Positions 48,338-56,571 of a stretch of 64,000 nt of DNA are shown here, in pieces (the stretch's first letter is position 1; each line of letters begins with the position of its first letter). The stretch covers positions 319,228 through 383,227 of the forward strand of contig DAOQVR010000003.1 in NCBI GenBank assembly GCA_035341665.1. The letters are read 5' to 3'. The notes beneath the pieces are model-generated. The model was given only the letters and a program-made list of their open reading frames with translations. It did no database searches and was not told the origin of the DNA. The position numbers and the translations under genes are program-made. Origin of the DNA: DAOQVR01 sp035341665. GTDB lineage: Bacteria > Chloroflexota > Anaerolineae > JAAYZQ01.

Positions 48338-49402
48338 ATGGCACGCAAACGAATGCTGACGGGGGACCGGCCGACCGGCAGGCTGCACCTGGGGCACTAC
48401 TTGGGAAGCCTCCAGAATCGCGTGCGCTTCCAGGACGAATACGACTGCTTCTTCATCATCGCCGACCTGCATATGCTGACCACGCAGCCGGCGAAGGAGC
48501 GCATCGCCGGCGTGGCTCAGAACGTTCACGACATCGTGTTGGACTACCTCGCAGTGGGGATCGACCCAGAGCGGAGCACGATTTTTGTGCAGTCCGCGGT
48601 GCCCGAGACATATGAGCTGGCCCTCCTGCTGGGGATGTTGGTCAGTGTCCCGCGCCTGGAGCGCCTGCCGAGCCTCAAAGACATGGCCCGGGATGCACGC
48701 CTGGAGATGATGCCCTTTGGGCTGCTCGGCTACCCGGTCCTCCAGGCAGCGGACATCCTGCTGCCCAGGGCCAACCTGGTGCCTGTGGGCAGTGACAACG
48801 AGGCGCACGTCGAGATCACGCGGGAGATAGCCCGCCGCTTCAATCGGCAGTACGGCCGCGTCTTTCCCATCCCCGAAGTCATGGTCGGGGCGGAGACGAC
48901 GCTGGTCGGCATCGACGGCCAGGCCAAGATGAGCAAGAGCCTTGGTAACGCCATCTACCTGTCCGATGATGCGGAGACGGTGGAGCGCAAGGTCATGGCC
49001 ATGTACACCGACCCACGGCGGGTCCGGGCCGACGTCCCTGGTCAGGTGGAGGGAAATCCGGTCTTTGTCTACCACGAGGCCTTCAACCCCAACGCGGCCG
49101 AGGTGAGCGAGCTCAAGGAGCGGTATCTCCAAGGCAAGGTGGGCGACGTCGAGGTGAAGCGCAGGCTGGCAAGGGTGCTCAACGAGCTCCTCACACCGAT
49201 GCGGGAGCGCCGCGCTCGCTACCGACCGCGCCCTGACCTGGTCTCCGACCTGCTCGTGGCGGGCACGCGACGCGCCCGGGCCGTCGCCGGCGAGACCATG
49301 GCCGCCGTGCACGATGCGATGGGGCTGTACGGTCCCCAGCTGTTGAGGGCCTACCCGTTGCCACTGGCAGCTGAGAGCCGGCTGGCGGTGCTGTCGTGCT
49401 AG
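48338..49402 (+). CDS. trpS: Tryptophan-tRNA ligase
   Basis: A 354-residue class I aminoacyl-tRNA synthetase: HIGH-like T-G-R-L-H-L-G-H-Y (about residues 13-21) and K-M-S-K-S-L-G-N (about 198-205), with the Rossmann fold and length of bacterial TrpRS. It charges tRNA-Trp. It is regulated by the T-box leader directly upstream whose specifier is UGG. An aaaggaga SD precedes the ATG. Together with trpB2 downstream it forms a small tryptophan-related group. Confidence 0.95.
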   Translation: MARKRMLTGDRPTGRLHLGHYLGSLQNRVRFQDEYDCFFIIADLHMLTTQPAKERIAGVAQNVHDIVLDYLAVGIDPERSTIFVQSAVPETYELALLLGMLVSVPRLERLPSLKDMARDARLEMMPFGLLGYPVLQAADILLPRANLVPVGSDNEAHVEITREIARRFNRQYGRVFPIPEVMVGAETTLVGIDGQAKMSKSLGNAIYLSDDAETVERKVMAMYTDPRRVRADVPGQVEGNPVFVYHEAFNPNAAEVSELKERYLQGKVGDVEVKRRLARVLNELLTPMRERRARYRPRPDLVSDLLVAGTRRARAVAGETMAAVHDAMGLYGPQLLRAYPLPLAAESRLAVLSC

Positions 49403-49450
49403 TGATCGCGTGAGCGTGGCCCTGCGCCCGCCAGCCGATAGGGAGAGATC

Positions 49451-50236
49451 ATGATCTACCTGAAAAGCGTGTCCATCGAAAGCGAGCGGTTTCCGAATCG
49501 ACGGCTCTTTCCATTCAACATCGGGGCGCTGGGCGAGCCGCAGCGGCTGGTCTTTCGCAGGCCGGTCGTGTTCTTCTCCGGGGAGAACGGCTCCGGCAAG
49601 TCCACCCTGCTCGAGGCCATCGCCCGGCGCTGTGGCATCGGGCTTTGGGACAAGCCGCGCCGGCACGAGTCACACTACAACCCCTTTGAGGCCGACCTGC
49701 ACAGGTACGTGGACGTGGAGTGGGCAGAGGGCAGAGTCGCGGGCTCGCTTTTCCGGGCAGAGACCTTCCGCGACCTTTCCGATTTCCTGGACGACGTCGC
49801 GCTCAGCGACCCCGGGCGGCTGGACTACCATGGGGGCCGCATCCTGAACACCCTGTCGCACGGGCAGGGGTTCCTGGCCTACTTCGAGGGACGGTTCGAA
49901 GGGCACGGTCTCTTCCTGCTGGACGAGCCGGAAGCCGCCCTGTCGCCGGCAAGCCAGCTCCGGCTCGTGCGCGCCCTGGAGCGGCAGGAGGCAGAGGGGC
50001 GGGCCCAGTTCGTGATCGCCACTCATTCGCCCATTCTGCTGGGCTACCCGGGAGCGCAGATCCTCTGCTTCGACGGACCTCAAATCGCCGAGGTGAGATA
50101 CGAGGAGACCCACCCGTACCGAATCTACCGCGACCTGTTCGGCAGCCCGGCGGCTGGGCCCCGGCCGCACGCGCAGGCCGCGCCGGCGCAGGCTGGTTTG
50201 CAGCCCATCGGGCAGGCGGCGCCGGCCATAATCTGA
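49451..50236 (+). CDS. AAA family ATPase (ABC/RecF-like, DUF-type)
   Basis: A 261-residue ATPase with Walker A F-F-S-G-E-N-G-S-G-K-S-T-L-L (about residues 41-54), an ABC-like region, Walker B G-L-F-L-L-D-E-P-E-A-A-L (about 155) and the H-switch V-I-A-T-H-S-P-I-L. It resembles stand-alone AAA_23/AAA_21 predicted ATPases of unknown role, related to ABC and SMC heads. The last ~30 residues are alanine- and proline-rich. A gggagaga SD precedes the ATG. It lies between trpS and trpB2, 49 bp after trpS, so it may be under the T-box too; the reason is unclear. Confidence 0.83.
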   Translation: MIYLKSVSIESERFPNRRLFPFNIGALGEPQRLVFRRPVVFFSGENGSGKSTLLEAIARRCGIGLWDKPRRHESHYNPFEADLHRYVDVEWAEGRVAGSLFRAETFRDLSDFLDDVALSDPGRLDYHGGRILNTLSHGQGFLAYFEGRFEGHGLFLLDEPEAALSPASQLRLVRALERQEAEGRAQFVIATHSPILLGYPGAQILCFDGPQIAEVRYEETHPYRIYRDLFGSPAAGPRPHAQAAPAQAGLQPIGQAAPAII

Positions 50237-50319
50237 TTGCGGCCCTGCGGGCAAGGCCTGGTGCCATCGCCCGCGGGCATGGGCAACGCGAACTCATCCA
50301 ATCTATCAGGAGGGAACCG

Positions 50320-51681
50320 ATGACACAGCAGTACAAGTACAACCTGGAGGAAAGCGACCTTCCGACGCAGTGGTACAACATCACGGCGGACATGACCCAG
50401 CCGCCGCCGCCCTACCTGCACCCGGCGACGCTGCAGCTGATGGGCGCAGACGACCTGGCCCCCGTCTTTCCGCAGGCCCTCATCGAGCAGGAGGTCAGCC
50501 AGGAGCGCTGGATCGATGTACCGGACGAGGTCCAGGATATCCTCAAGATGTGGCGTCCCTCGCCTCTGATCCGTGCCCGGCGCTGGGAAAAGGCCCTCGA
50601 CACGCCCGCTCACATCTACTACAAGTGGGAAGGTGTCAGCCCCGTCGGAAGCCACAAGGCCAACACGGCCGTGGCGCAATGCTACTATGGCAAGAAGGAG
50701 GGCCTCAAAGGCTTTGCCACCGAGACCGGGGCGGGGCAGTGGGGCTGTGCGCTCTGCTTTGCGGCCAAGCTCTTTGGCATGGAGTGCAAGGTGTTCATGG
50801 TCGCCGTCAGCTACCAGCAGAAGCCCTACCGCCGCGTTGCGATGGAGACGTGGGGTGGGAGTGTGGTGGCGAGTCCCAGCACCCTGACCCACGCGGGGCG
50901 CTCGTTCCTGGCCGGCGACCCAGAGACGCCGGGCAGCCTGGGCATGGCGATCTCCGAGGCGATCGAGTATGCGGTCACGCATCCAGGCTACAAGTACTCG
51001 CTCGGGAGTGTGGTGAATTTCGTGCTGCTGCACCAGACGACGATCGGCCTTGAGGCTCTGAAGCAGATGGAGATGGCGGGGGAGTACCCGGACATCGTGA
51101 TTGGCTGCGCCGGCGGGGGCAGCAACGCCGCGGGGATCATCTTCCCGTTCCTGCGCTACAAGCTGGATGGGAGCCGGCCGAACCTGCGCGGCATCTTTGT
51201 CGAATCCACGGCCTGTCCCAGCATGACCAGGGGAGCCTATGCCTACGACTGGGGCGACACCGCCAAGACGGGGCCGGTGGCCAAGATGCGGACGGTCGGG
51301 CATACGTTTGTGCCGGCGCCGGTCCACGCCGGCGGTCTGCGCTACCACGGCATGGCACCCACCATAAGCGCCCTGCTCGACCAAGGCTATGCCGAGGCGC
51401 GCGCCTATCACCAGAACGCCTGCTTTGAGGCTGCGCTGAGCTTTACCCGGGCAGAGGGCACCATCATGGCGCCAGAGACCTCTCATGCCATCCGTGCGGC
51501 GTACGACGAGGCCCTGGCGTGCAGGGAGAGCGGCGAGAGCAAGGTTATCTTGTTCAACGCCAGCGGGCACGGTCACTTTGACCTGGCCGCGTACGACGCG
51601 TACCTTCGGCGTGACCTGACGGACTATGAGCTGGACGAGGCGTCGATCCAGGAGTCGCTGGCGGAGCTGCCCGTCGTATAA
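50320..51681 (+). CDS. trpB2: Tryptophan synthase beta chain-like protein, TrpB2 type
   Basis: A 453-residue PLP enzyme: the long N-terminal segment P-T-Q-W-Y-N-I (residues 15-21) typical of the TrpB2 subgroup, R-P-S-P-L-I-R-A-R-R, the PLP lysine in P-V-G-S-H-K-A-N-T-A (about 111) and the phosphate-binding G-C-A-G-G-G-S-N. TrpB2 proteins convert indole plus serine to tryptophan, usually without a TrpA partner; no trpA is nearby. Start 50320 follows aggagg. The frame is open upstream but overlaps the ATPase gene and is not used. Function fits indole salvage alongside trpS. Confidence 0.9.
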   Translation: MTQQYKYNLEESDLPTQWYNITADMTQPPPPYLHPATLQLMGADDLAPVFPQALIEQEVSQERWIDVPDEVQDILKMWRPSPLIRARRWEKALDTPAHIYYKWEGVSPVGSHKANTAVAQCYYGKKEGLKGFATETGAGQWGCALCFAAKLFGMECKVFMVAVSYQQKPYRRVAMETWGGSVVASPSTLTHAGRSFLAGDPETPGSLGMAISEAIEYAVTHPGYKYSLGSVVNFVLLHQTTIGLEALKQMEMAGEYPDIVIGCAGGGSNAAGIIFPFLRYKLDGSRPNLRGIFVESTACPSMTRGAYAYDWGDTAKTGPVAKMRTVGHTFVPAPVHAGGLRYHGMAPTISALLDQGYAEARAYHQNACFEAALSFTRAEGTIMAPETSHAIRAAYDEALACRESGESKVILFNASGHGHFDLAAYDAYLRRDLTDYELDEASIQESLAELPVV

Positions 51682-51696
51682 GGACACGTCCAGAAA

Positions 51697-51731
51697 GCCG
51701 CAGGGGCGGGATGCAAGCCCGCTCCTGCGGC
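51697..51731 (+). terminator. Hairpin after trpB2
   Basis: GCCGCAGG-GGCGGG (51697 onward) pairs with CCCGCTC-CTGCGGC (to 51731). A second short hairpin CCAAGC-GGAAG-GCTTGG follows at 51735-51751. There is no strong U-tract. Confidence 0.5.
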
Positions 51732-51788
51732 GAGCCAAGCGGAAGGCTTGGTAGCCGCCTCTGACCAGGACCGTCAAGGAGGAATCCT

Positions 51789-53003
51789 ATGCCCCAGTCC
51801 GGCCGGACGTTTCGCATCTTTGTCTCCTCCACCTTCAGCGACTTGGTCGCCGAGCGCAACGCGCTGCAGGAGCGCGTATTCCCCCGCCTGCGCGAGCTGG
51901 CCGTGGCCCACGGCTGCCGCCTTCAGGCGATTGACCTGCGCTGGGGAGTGAGCGAGGAAGCGGCGCTCGACCAGCAGACGATGAAGATCTGCGTGGGCGA
52001 GATCGAGCGCTGCCGCGCCGTTAGCCCGCGACCGAATTTCATCGTGCTGCTCGGTGACCGGTTCGGGTGGCGTCCCCTGCCGACAGCCATCCCCGCCGTC
52101 GAGTTCGAGGCACTGCTGCCGCACCTGGCCGAGCCGGAGCGCGCCCTGGCCTGCTGGCGCGAAGACCAGCCCGTGGACGCGCAGGGGTGGTACCGGCTGG
52201 ACGAGAACGCTGCCCCACCCGAATACGTCCTGCTGCCGCGCCGACCTGGCTCGCGCTTCGTCGATTACTCGGCCTGGGAATCCCAGGTGGAGCGCCCGCT
52301 GGTTGCTGCGCTGGAGCGCGGCGCGCAGCGCGCCGGGCTAGGCGCTGAGGCACTGGAGAAGTACACACTGTCGGCCACCGGACAAGAGATCGTCAAGGGC
52401 GCCCTACGGGCGCAGGACGCGCGAGAGTGCGTTTTCTGTTACTTCCGCGAGATCGCAGGTATGCCCGTTGACAACGCCAGCTGCGCCTTCCGTGACGCCG
52501 AGCCCGGGGCCGCCCAAGGGCAGGCCCAGCTCAAGGCGCGCCTCAAACAGCACTTGCCGGGCAGCGTGCATGAATACACCGCCGCCTGGCGGGGCGACGG
52601 TCCCTCGCTGGACCACCTGGACGCGCTGTGCGCACAGGTCTACGGCGACCTCTCCAGGGTGATGCTGGCCGAAATCGGGCACATCCAGGCGGTTGACCTG
52701 CTCGAAAAGGAGAGTGCCGCCCACCTGGACTTTGCGTCCACGCGCGCAGCGGGCTTTGTGGGCCGCACAAACCCCCTGAAGGCCATCGCTGACTATATCA
52801 GCCAGTGCCAGCCGCAACCCCTGACCATCTGCGGGCCGTCCGGCTCGGGCAAGTCCGCCCTGCTGGCCAAAGCAGTGCAGGAAGCCCAGCAGGCCTACAC
52901 CCACGCGGCGGTTCTCGCGCGCTTTGTCGGCGCCACACCCGTCTCGTCCAGCGGGCGCGCGCTCCTGGAGGGCTTGTGTAGACAGATCACGCGCGAGTAC
53001 TGA
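51789..53003 (+). CDS. DUF4062-ATPase-WD40 giant protein, N-terminal part up to in-frame TGA
   Basis: The first 404 residues of a gene that is otherwise like the 1574-residue protein. DUF4062 lies at about 6-110 (F-R-I-F-V-S-S-T-F-S-D-L, D-L-R-W-G-V-S-E-E-A), and Walker A of the ATPase, G-P-S-G-S-G-K-S-A-L-L, at about 350. The frame stops at TGA (codon 405, 53001-53003) after C-R-Q-I-T-R-E-Y, between Walker A and Walker B. If the TGA is a true stop, this makes a DUF4062 plus half ATPase only. The ATG follows caaggaggaat, an excellent SD, so the upstream part is set up for strong translation. Confidence 0.8.
   Translation: MPQSGRTFRIFVSSTFSDLVAERNALQERVFPRLRELAVAHGCRLQAIDLRWGVSEEAALDQQTMKICVGEIERCRAVSPRPNFIVLLGDRFGWRPLPTAIPAVEFEALLPHLAEPERALACWREDQPVDAQGWYRLDENAAPPEYVLLPRRPGSRFVDYSAWESQVERPLVAALERGAQRAGLGAEALEKYTLSATGQEIVKGALRAQDARECVFCYFREIAGMPVDNASCAFRDAEPGAAQGQAQLKARLKQHLPGSVHEYTAAWRGDGPSLDHLDALCAQVYGDLSRVMLAEIGHIQAVDLLEKESAAHLDFASTRAAGFVGRTNPLKAIADYISQCQPQPLTICGPSGSGKSALLAKAVQEAQQAYTHAAVLARFVGATPVSSSGRALLEGLCRQITREY
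53001..53003 (+). other. In-frame TGA interrupting the giant gene
   Basis: The frame before and after this codon is the same (51789 and 53091 share phase), and translation through it restores homology with the paralogue: the sequence C-R-Q-I-T-R-E-Y-stop-G-D-E-S-A-V-P-T-A-Y aligns with C-R-Q-F-A-R-L-R-D-A-E-T-E-A-S-V-P-A-E-Y. No other stop occurs in the remaining 3.3 kb. A single nonsense change, a sequencing error or recoding can each explain it. Confidence 0.85.
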
Positions 53004-53090
53004 GGGGATGAAAGCGCCGTTCCCACCGCCTACCGGGAGCTGATCGAGGCCTTCCCCAAGTGCCTGGCGCTGGCCAGGGCCGAGAAACCG

Positions 53091-56000
53091 TTGATCCTCT
53101 TCCTGGATGCGCTCGACCAACTGGGCAGTGAGGACCGGGCACACGAGCTCGCCTGGCTGCCCATCACCCTGCCAGCGCATGTGCGCTTGGTACTCTCCAC
53201 CCTGCCGGGGCAGGCATGGACGTCGCTGGTGGAGCGGGTACCCGGGAGCGCCCGGCTAGAAGTCAGGGCCATGCTCCCCTCCGAGGGTGCCGAGGTGCTG
53301 GGTGCCTGGCTTCGAGAGGCGGGTCGGGATCTGACCCCGCAGCAGCACGAGGATGTCCTGGCCAAGTTCGAGCGCAGCGGAGGGCTGCCGCTCTATCTCA
53401 AGCTGGCCTTTGAAGAGGCACGCCGCTGGCACAGCTACGACGATCTGCCGGCTCACTCCGATGACCAGCCGGGCGTTGGTGCGGACATCCCGGGCGTACT
53501 TCGCGACCTGTTCTGGCGGCTAGAGCAGGAGAGCAATCACGGTACGATCATGGTCACCTGTGCACTGGGTTACCTGGCAGCTGCCAAGAACGGCCTGAGC
53601 GAGGATGAGCTGCTGGACGTGCTCTGGGCAGACCCTGCCGTGCAGGCTGATTTCTTTCGGCGCTCGCCCAGGTCGCCCCAGGAGCTCACGGCGCTGCCGG
53701 TGATCATGTGGTCGCGCCTCCACCTGGACATAGAGGCGTACCTGGCCTGGCGTCAGGCCGACGGCACGGAGTTGCTGGGCTTTCACCACCGCCAGCTGCA
53801 GGAAGCGGTGGAAGCGCGCTACTGCGGCACGCAGCAGAAACGCGCCCAGCACCAACACCTGGCCGAGTATTTCGGCAGTCCCGAGCGACCCTTCTGGCTG
53901 GATGTAGATCGGCGCGAACCTGACCGGCGCAAGGCCGCCGAGCTGGCCTACCAGCAGGCCTACGCCGGGCTGGCGACCGAGCTGCACGATACGCTGACCA
54001 CGTTCGACTTCCTGAACGCCCGCCTTGTTGCTTCCGGGACGGAAGACCTGATCGGAGATTACGACTTGGCCCTGGTCTCTTCTCCCCCATCCCATCTCGT
54101 CGCGGGAGAGGAGGGTGAGGGCCTGCGCCTAATCCGGGACGGCCTGCGCCTCTCGGCGCACGTGCTGGCCCAGGATCCCGACCAGCTCCCGTGCCAGCTT
54201 CTTGGCCGGCTGCTGGGGATTGACCATTCGGAGGTCCGACGCCTGCTCGAGACGGCACGTGCCTTCAGACATCGCCCCTGGTTGCGGCCACTCACTCCCT
54301 GTCTGACGCCCCCCGGCGGTGCTGAGCTCAGCACCCTCATCACAGGCCACACCGCCACCAGCAACATTCATGCTGTGGCTCCACTTCCGGACGGCAAGCG
54401 AGTCCTGTCTGGCTCCTTCGACGGGACCCTGAAGCTGTGGGACTTGGAGACCGGCGCCGAGCTCCGTACCTTCATCGGACACCAAAACCCAATATGGGCC
54501 GTGGCGGTTCTGGCGAACGGCAAGCAGGCCCTCGCGGCCTCCAGCGACGGCAGGCTCAAGCTATGGGACCTCGAGACCGGCGGGTGCCTGCGCACCTTCG
54601 TCGGGCCCAGAGAGCCGATATGGGACGTCGCCGTGCTGGCGGACGGCATGCGCGCCCTCTCGGCTTCCGCCGACCGCACGCTCCAGCTGTGGGATCTAAG
54701 AACCGGCGCAGTACTCCGAACCTTCGTGGGTCACACGGGTTGGGTCAAGGCCGTCGCACTGCTGGCGGGCAGCCGGCGCGCTATCTCGGCTTCCCACGAC
54801 CGGACGCTCAGGCTGTGGGATATGGAGACCGGCGCAGAGCTGCGTACCTTCACCGGGCACAGCGGCGAGGTCGAGGCCGTGGCAGTGACTCCGGATGGAC
54901 TGCGTGCCCTCTCGGCCTCGGATGACCACACGCTCAGGCTGTGGGACCTGGCGACCGGTGCAGAACTCCGCACCTTCTCCGGTCATGACGGGGGGGTGAC
55001 CTCCGTGGCGGTGTTGGCGGACGGCAGGCGCGCCATCTCGGCTTCCCACGATCGGACGCTCAGGCTGTGGGACCTGGAGACCGGCAAAGAGCTGCGCACC
55101 TTCGCCGGGCACACCAAAGGGGTCTCTGCCCTATCGCTTCTGCCTGATGGAAGACGCGCCATCTCGGCCTCGAGTGACATGACCCTCAAGCTGTGGGACC
55201 TGGAGACCCGCTTTGCGCAGCCCTCCACCGGGCAGGCATCCCGAGTGAGTGCTGTGACGGTATTGCCAGACGGCCAACGCGCCCTCTCCGCGACCTTTGA
55301 CCACACCCTCAAGCTGTGGAGTCTGGAGACCGGCGTAGAGCTCAGCACCTTCACCGGGCACACAGGTCGAGTCACCGCCGCCGCGCTGCTGGCGGACGGT
55401 CAGCGCGCCCTCTCGGCCTCAGGTGACCACACCCTGAGGCTCTGGGATCTGCAGACCGGCAAATGCCTGCGCACCTTCGCTGGTCACACCGGGCAGGTCA
55501 GTGCCGTGGTGGTGCTGGCAGATGGCAAGCGCGCCATCTCAGCTTCCGAGGATCATACCCTCAAGCTGTGGGACCTAAACACCGGCAAAGAGCTCCGAAC
55601 CTTCGTCGGGCACAGTGATTGGGTCACCGCCGTGGCTGTGTTGGCGGACGGCAAGCGTGCCATCTCAGGCTCCTGGAGCGGAGACCCCATGCTGTGGGAC
55701 CTAGAAACCGGCGCAATGCTCCGCGCCTTTGCCGGGAGATCGGGCGGAGTCACGGCGGTGGTAGTACTGGCGGACGGAAAGCGCGCCCTGTCGGCCTCGC
55801 CTGACAACTCGCTCACAGTGTGGGATCTAGAGACCGGGGTTGAGCTTCACACCATCCCCATGCCAAACAAGCATGACTTTGCCCTGAAGCTGTGGCTGGT
55901 GCCCAAAATCGCACTGACTGGGATAGAGCACACCTCTCAGGTCAGCGCCATGGCAGTCCAGAAGGATGGCAAACGCGCCTTCTCTGCCTACTGGGACAAC

Positions 56001-56393
56001 ACCGTCAAGCTGTGGGACCTGGAGTCCGGCATCGTGCAGCAGACCTTCACCGGGCACACCGAGGAGGTCAGCGGCGTAGCCCTGTCTGCCGACGGCCGAC
56101 GCGGCATCTCGGTATCTGGCGATCATGCTCTGAAGTTGTGGGATCTCGGGACCGGCGCGTGTGTGTGCACTTTTTCCACGGATGGACCCCTGACCACCTG
56201 CGCCATGGCCGATGATTCTCACTACATCGCGGGCGACTCTGTCGGACGCATGCACTTCCTGCGCTTGGAGGGCAACCTCCCTGCCATGCGCCCTGAAGGC
56301 GGTCAACCGATCGCACCACCTGCCGCGCCGCAGGCCGAGCCCGGCCGGCTCTCACGTCTTGGCCGGCTTGCTCGCTTGATAAGACCGGGGTAG
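53091..56393 (+). CDS. DUF4062-ATPase-WD40 giant protein, C-terminal part after in-frame TGA
   Basis: An open frame of 1100 residues from a TTG, continuing from 53004 in the same frame as the N-terminal part. It begins with the Walker B-like strand L-I-L-F-L-D-A-L-D-Q-L, a helical region, then 14-15 WD40 repeats (from about residue 415) with very similar units containing S-A-S-x-D-x-T-L-x-L-W-D. The TTG has no convincing SD, so separate translation is doubtful; readthrough or pseudogenisation is more likely. If joined, the whole gene would be 1534 residues, close to the paralogues of 1574 and 1512. Codon use shows no sign of decay. Confidence 0.7.
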   Translation: MILFLDALDQLGSEDRAHELAWLPITLPAHVRLVLSTLPGQAWTSLVERVPGSARLEVRAMLPSEGAEVLGAWLREAGRDLTPQQHEDVLAKFERSGGLPLYLKLAFEEARRWHSYDDLPAHSDDQPGVGADIPGVLRDLFWRLEQESNHGTIMVTCALGYLAAAKNGLSEDELLDVLWADPAVQADFFRRSPRSPQELTALPVIMWSRLHLDIEAYLAWRQADGTELLGFHHRQLQEAVEARYCGTQQKRAQHQHLAEYFGSPERPFWLDVDRREPDRRKAAELAYQQAYAGLATELHDTLTTFDFLNARLVASGTEDLIGDYDLALVSSPPSHLVAGEEGEGLRLIRDGLRLSAHVLAQDPDQLPCQLLGRLLGIDHSEVRRLLETARAFRHRPWLRPLTPCLTPPGGAELSTLITGHTATSNIHAVAPLPDGKRVLSGSFDGTLKLWDLETGAELRTFIGHQNPIWAVAVLANGKQALAASSDGRLKLWDLETGGCLRTFVGPREPIWDVAVLADGMRALSASADRTLQLWDLRTGAVLRTFVGHTGWVKAVALLAGSRRAISASHDRTLRLWDMETGAELRTFTGHSGEVEAVAVTPDGLRALSASDDHTLRLWDLATGAELRTFSGHDGGVTSVAVLADGRRAISASHDRTLRLWDLETGKELRTFAGHTKGVSALSLLPDGRRAISASSDMTLKLWDLETRFAQPSTGQASRVSAVTVLPDGQRALSATFDHTLKLWSLETGVELSTFTGHTGRVTAAALLADGQRALSASGDHTLRLWDLQTGKCLRTFAGHTGQVSAVVVLADGKRAISASEDHTLKLWDLNTGKELRTFVGHSDWVTAVAVLADGKRAISGSWSGDPMLWDLETGAMLRAFAGRSGGVTAVVVLADGKRALSASPDNSLTVWDLETGVELHTIPMPNKHDFALKLWLVPKIALTGIEHTSQVSAMAVQKDGKRAFSAYWDNTVKLWDLESGIVQQTFTGHTEEVSGVALSADGRRGISVSGDHALKLWDLGTGACVCTFSTDGPLTTCAMADDSHYIAGDSVGRMHFLRLEGNLPAMRPEGGQPIAPPAAPQAEPGRLSRLGRLARLIRPG

Positions 56394-56451
56394 CACTAGC
56401 GGAGCTGCCCGTCGTGGAAGGCGATCGGAGCCGATCGGGCTTCACCTCAGC

Positions 56452-56529
56452 CGGAGACCTTCGGCGATCTTGGCCGTCGGAGACCTTAGGCGATCCTGAC
56501 GGTCGGAGACCTTTGGCTAGCTTGGCCGG
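56452..56529. repeat. Three tandem 26-bp repeats
   Basis: Units start at 56452, 56478 and 56504, each beginning CGGAGACCTT and continuing with a GGC-AT/G-T-GC-type tail ending in GGCCGT, GACGGT and GGCCGG. They lie between the convergent WD40 and dnaE genes. Confidence 0.85.
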
Positions 56530-56535
56530 AAAGCC

Positions 56536-56571
56536 AGGGCATGGGCCTGGATCAGGAAGGGCCCATGCCCT
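56536..56571. terminator. Hairpin at the end of dnaE
   Basis: AGGGCATGGGCC (56536-56547) and GGCCCATGCCCT (56560-56571) form a perfect 12-bp stem. It spans the dnaE stop codon, so it may terminate transcription from both convergent genes; no U-tract is seen. Confidence 0.5.

Noticed and set aside
49720..50319. N-terminal 200-codon extension of trpB2
   Set aside because: It overlaps the ATPase gene in another frame; TrpB2 proteins begin with the segment starting at 50320, which has a strong SD.
53001..53050. Selenocysteine insertion at the in-frame TGA
   Set aside because: Downstream DNA offers only a 4-bp stem (GGGA with TCCC), the paralogue has no Cys at this point, and the position is not catalytic. 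Mutation, error or readthrough are simpler.
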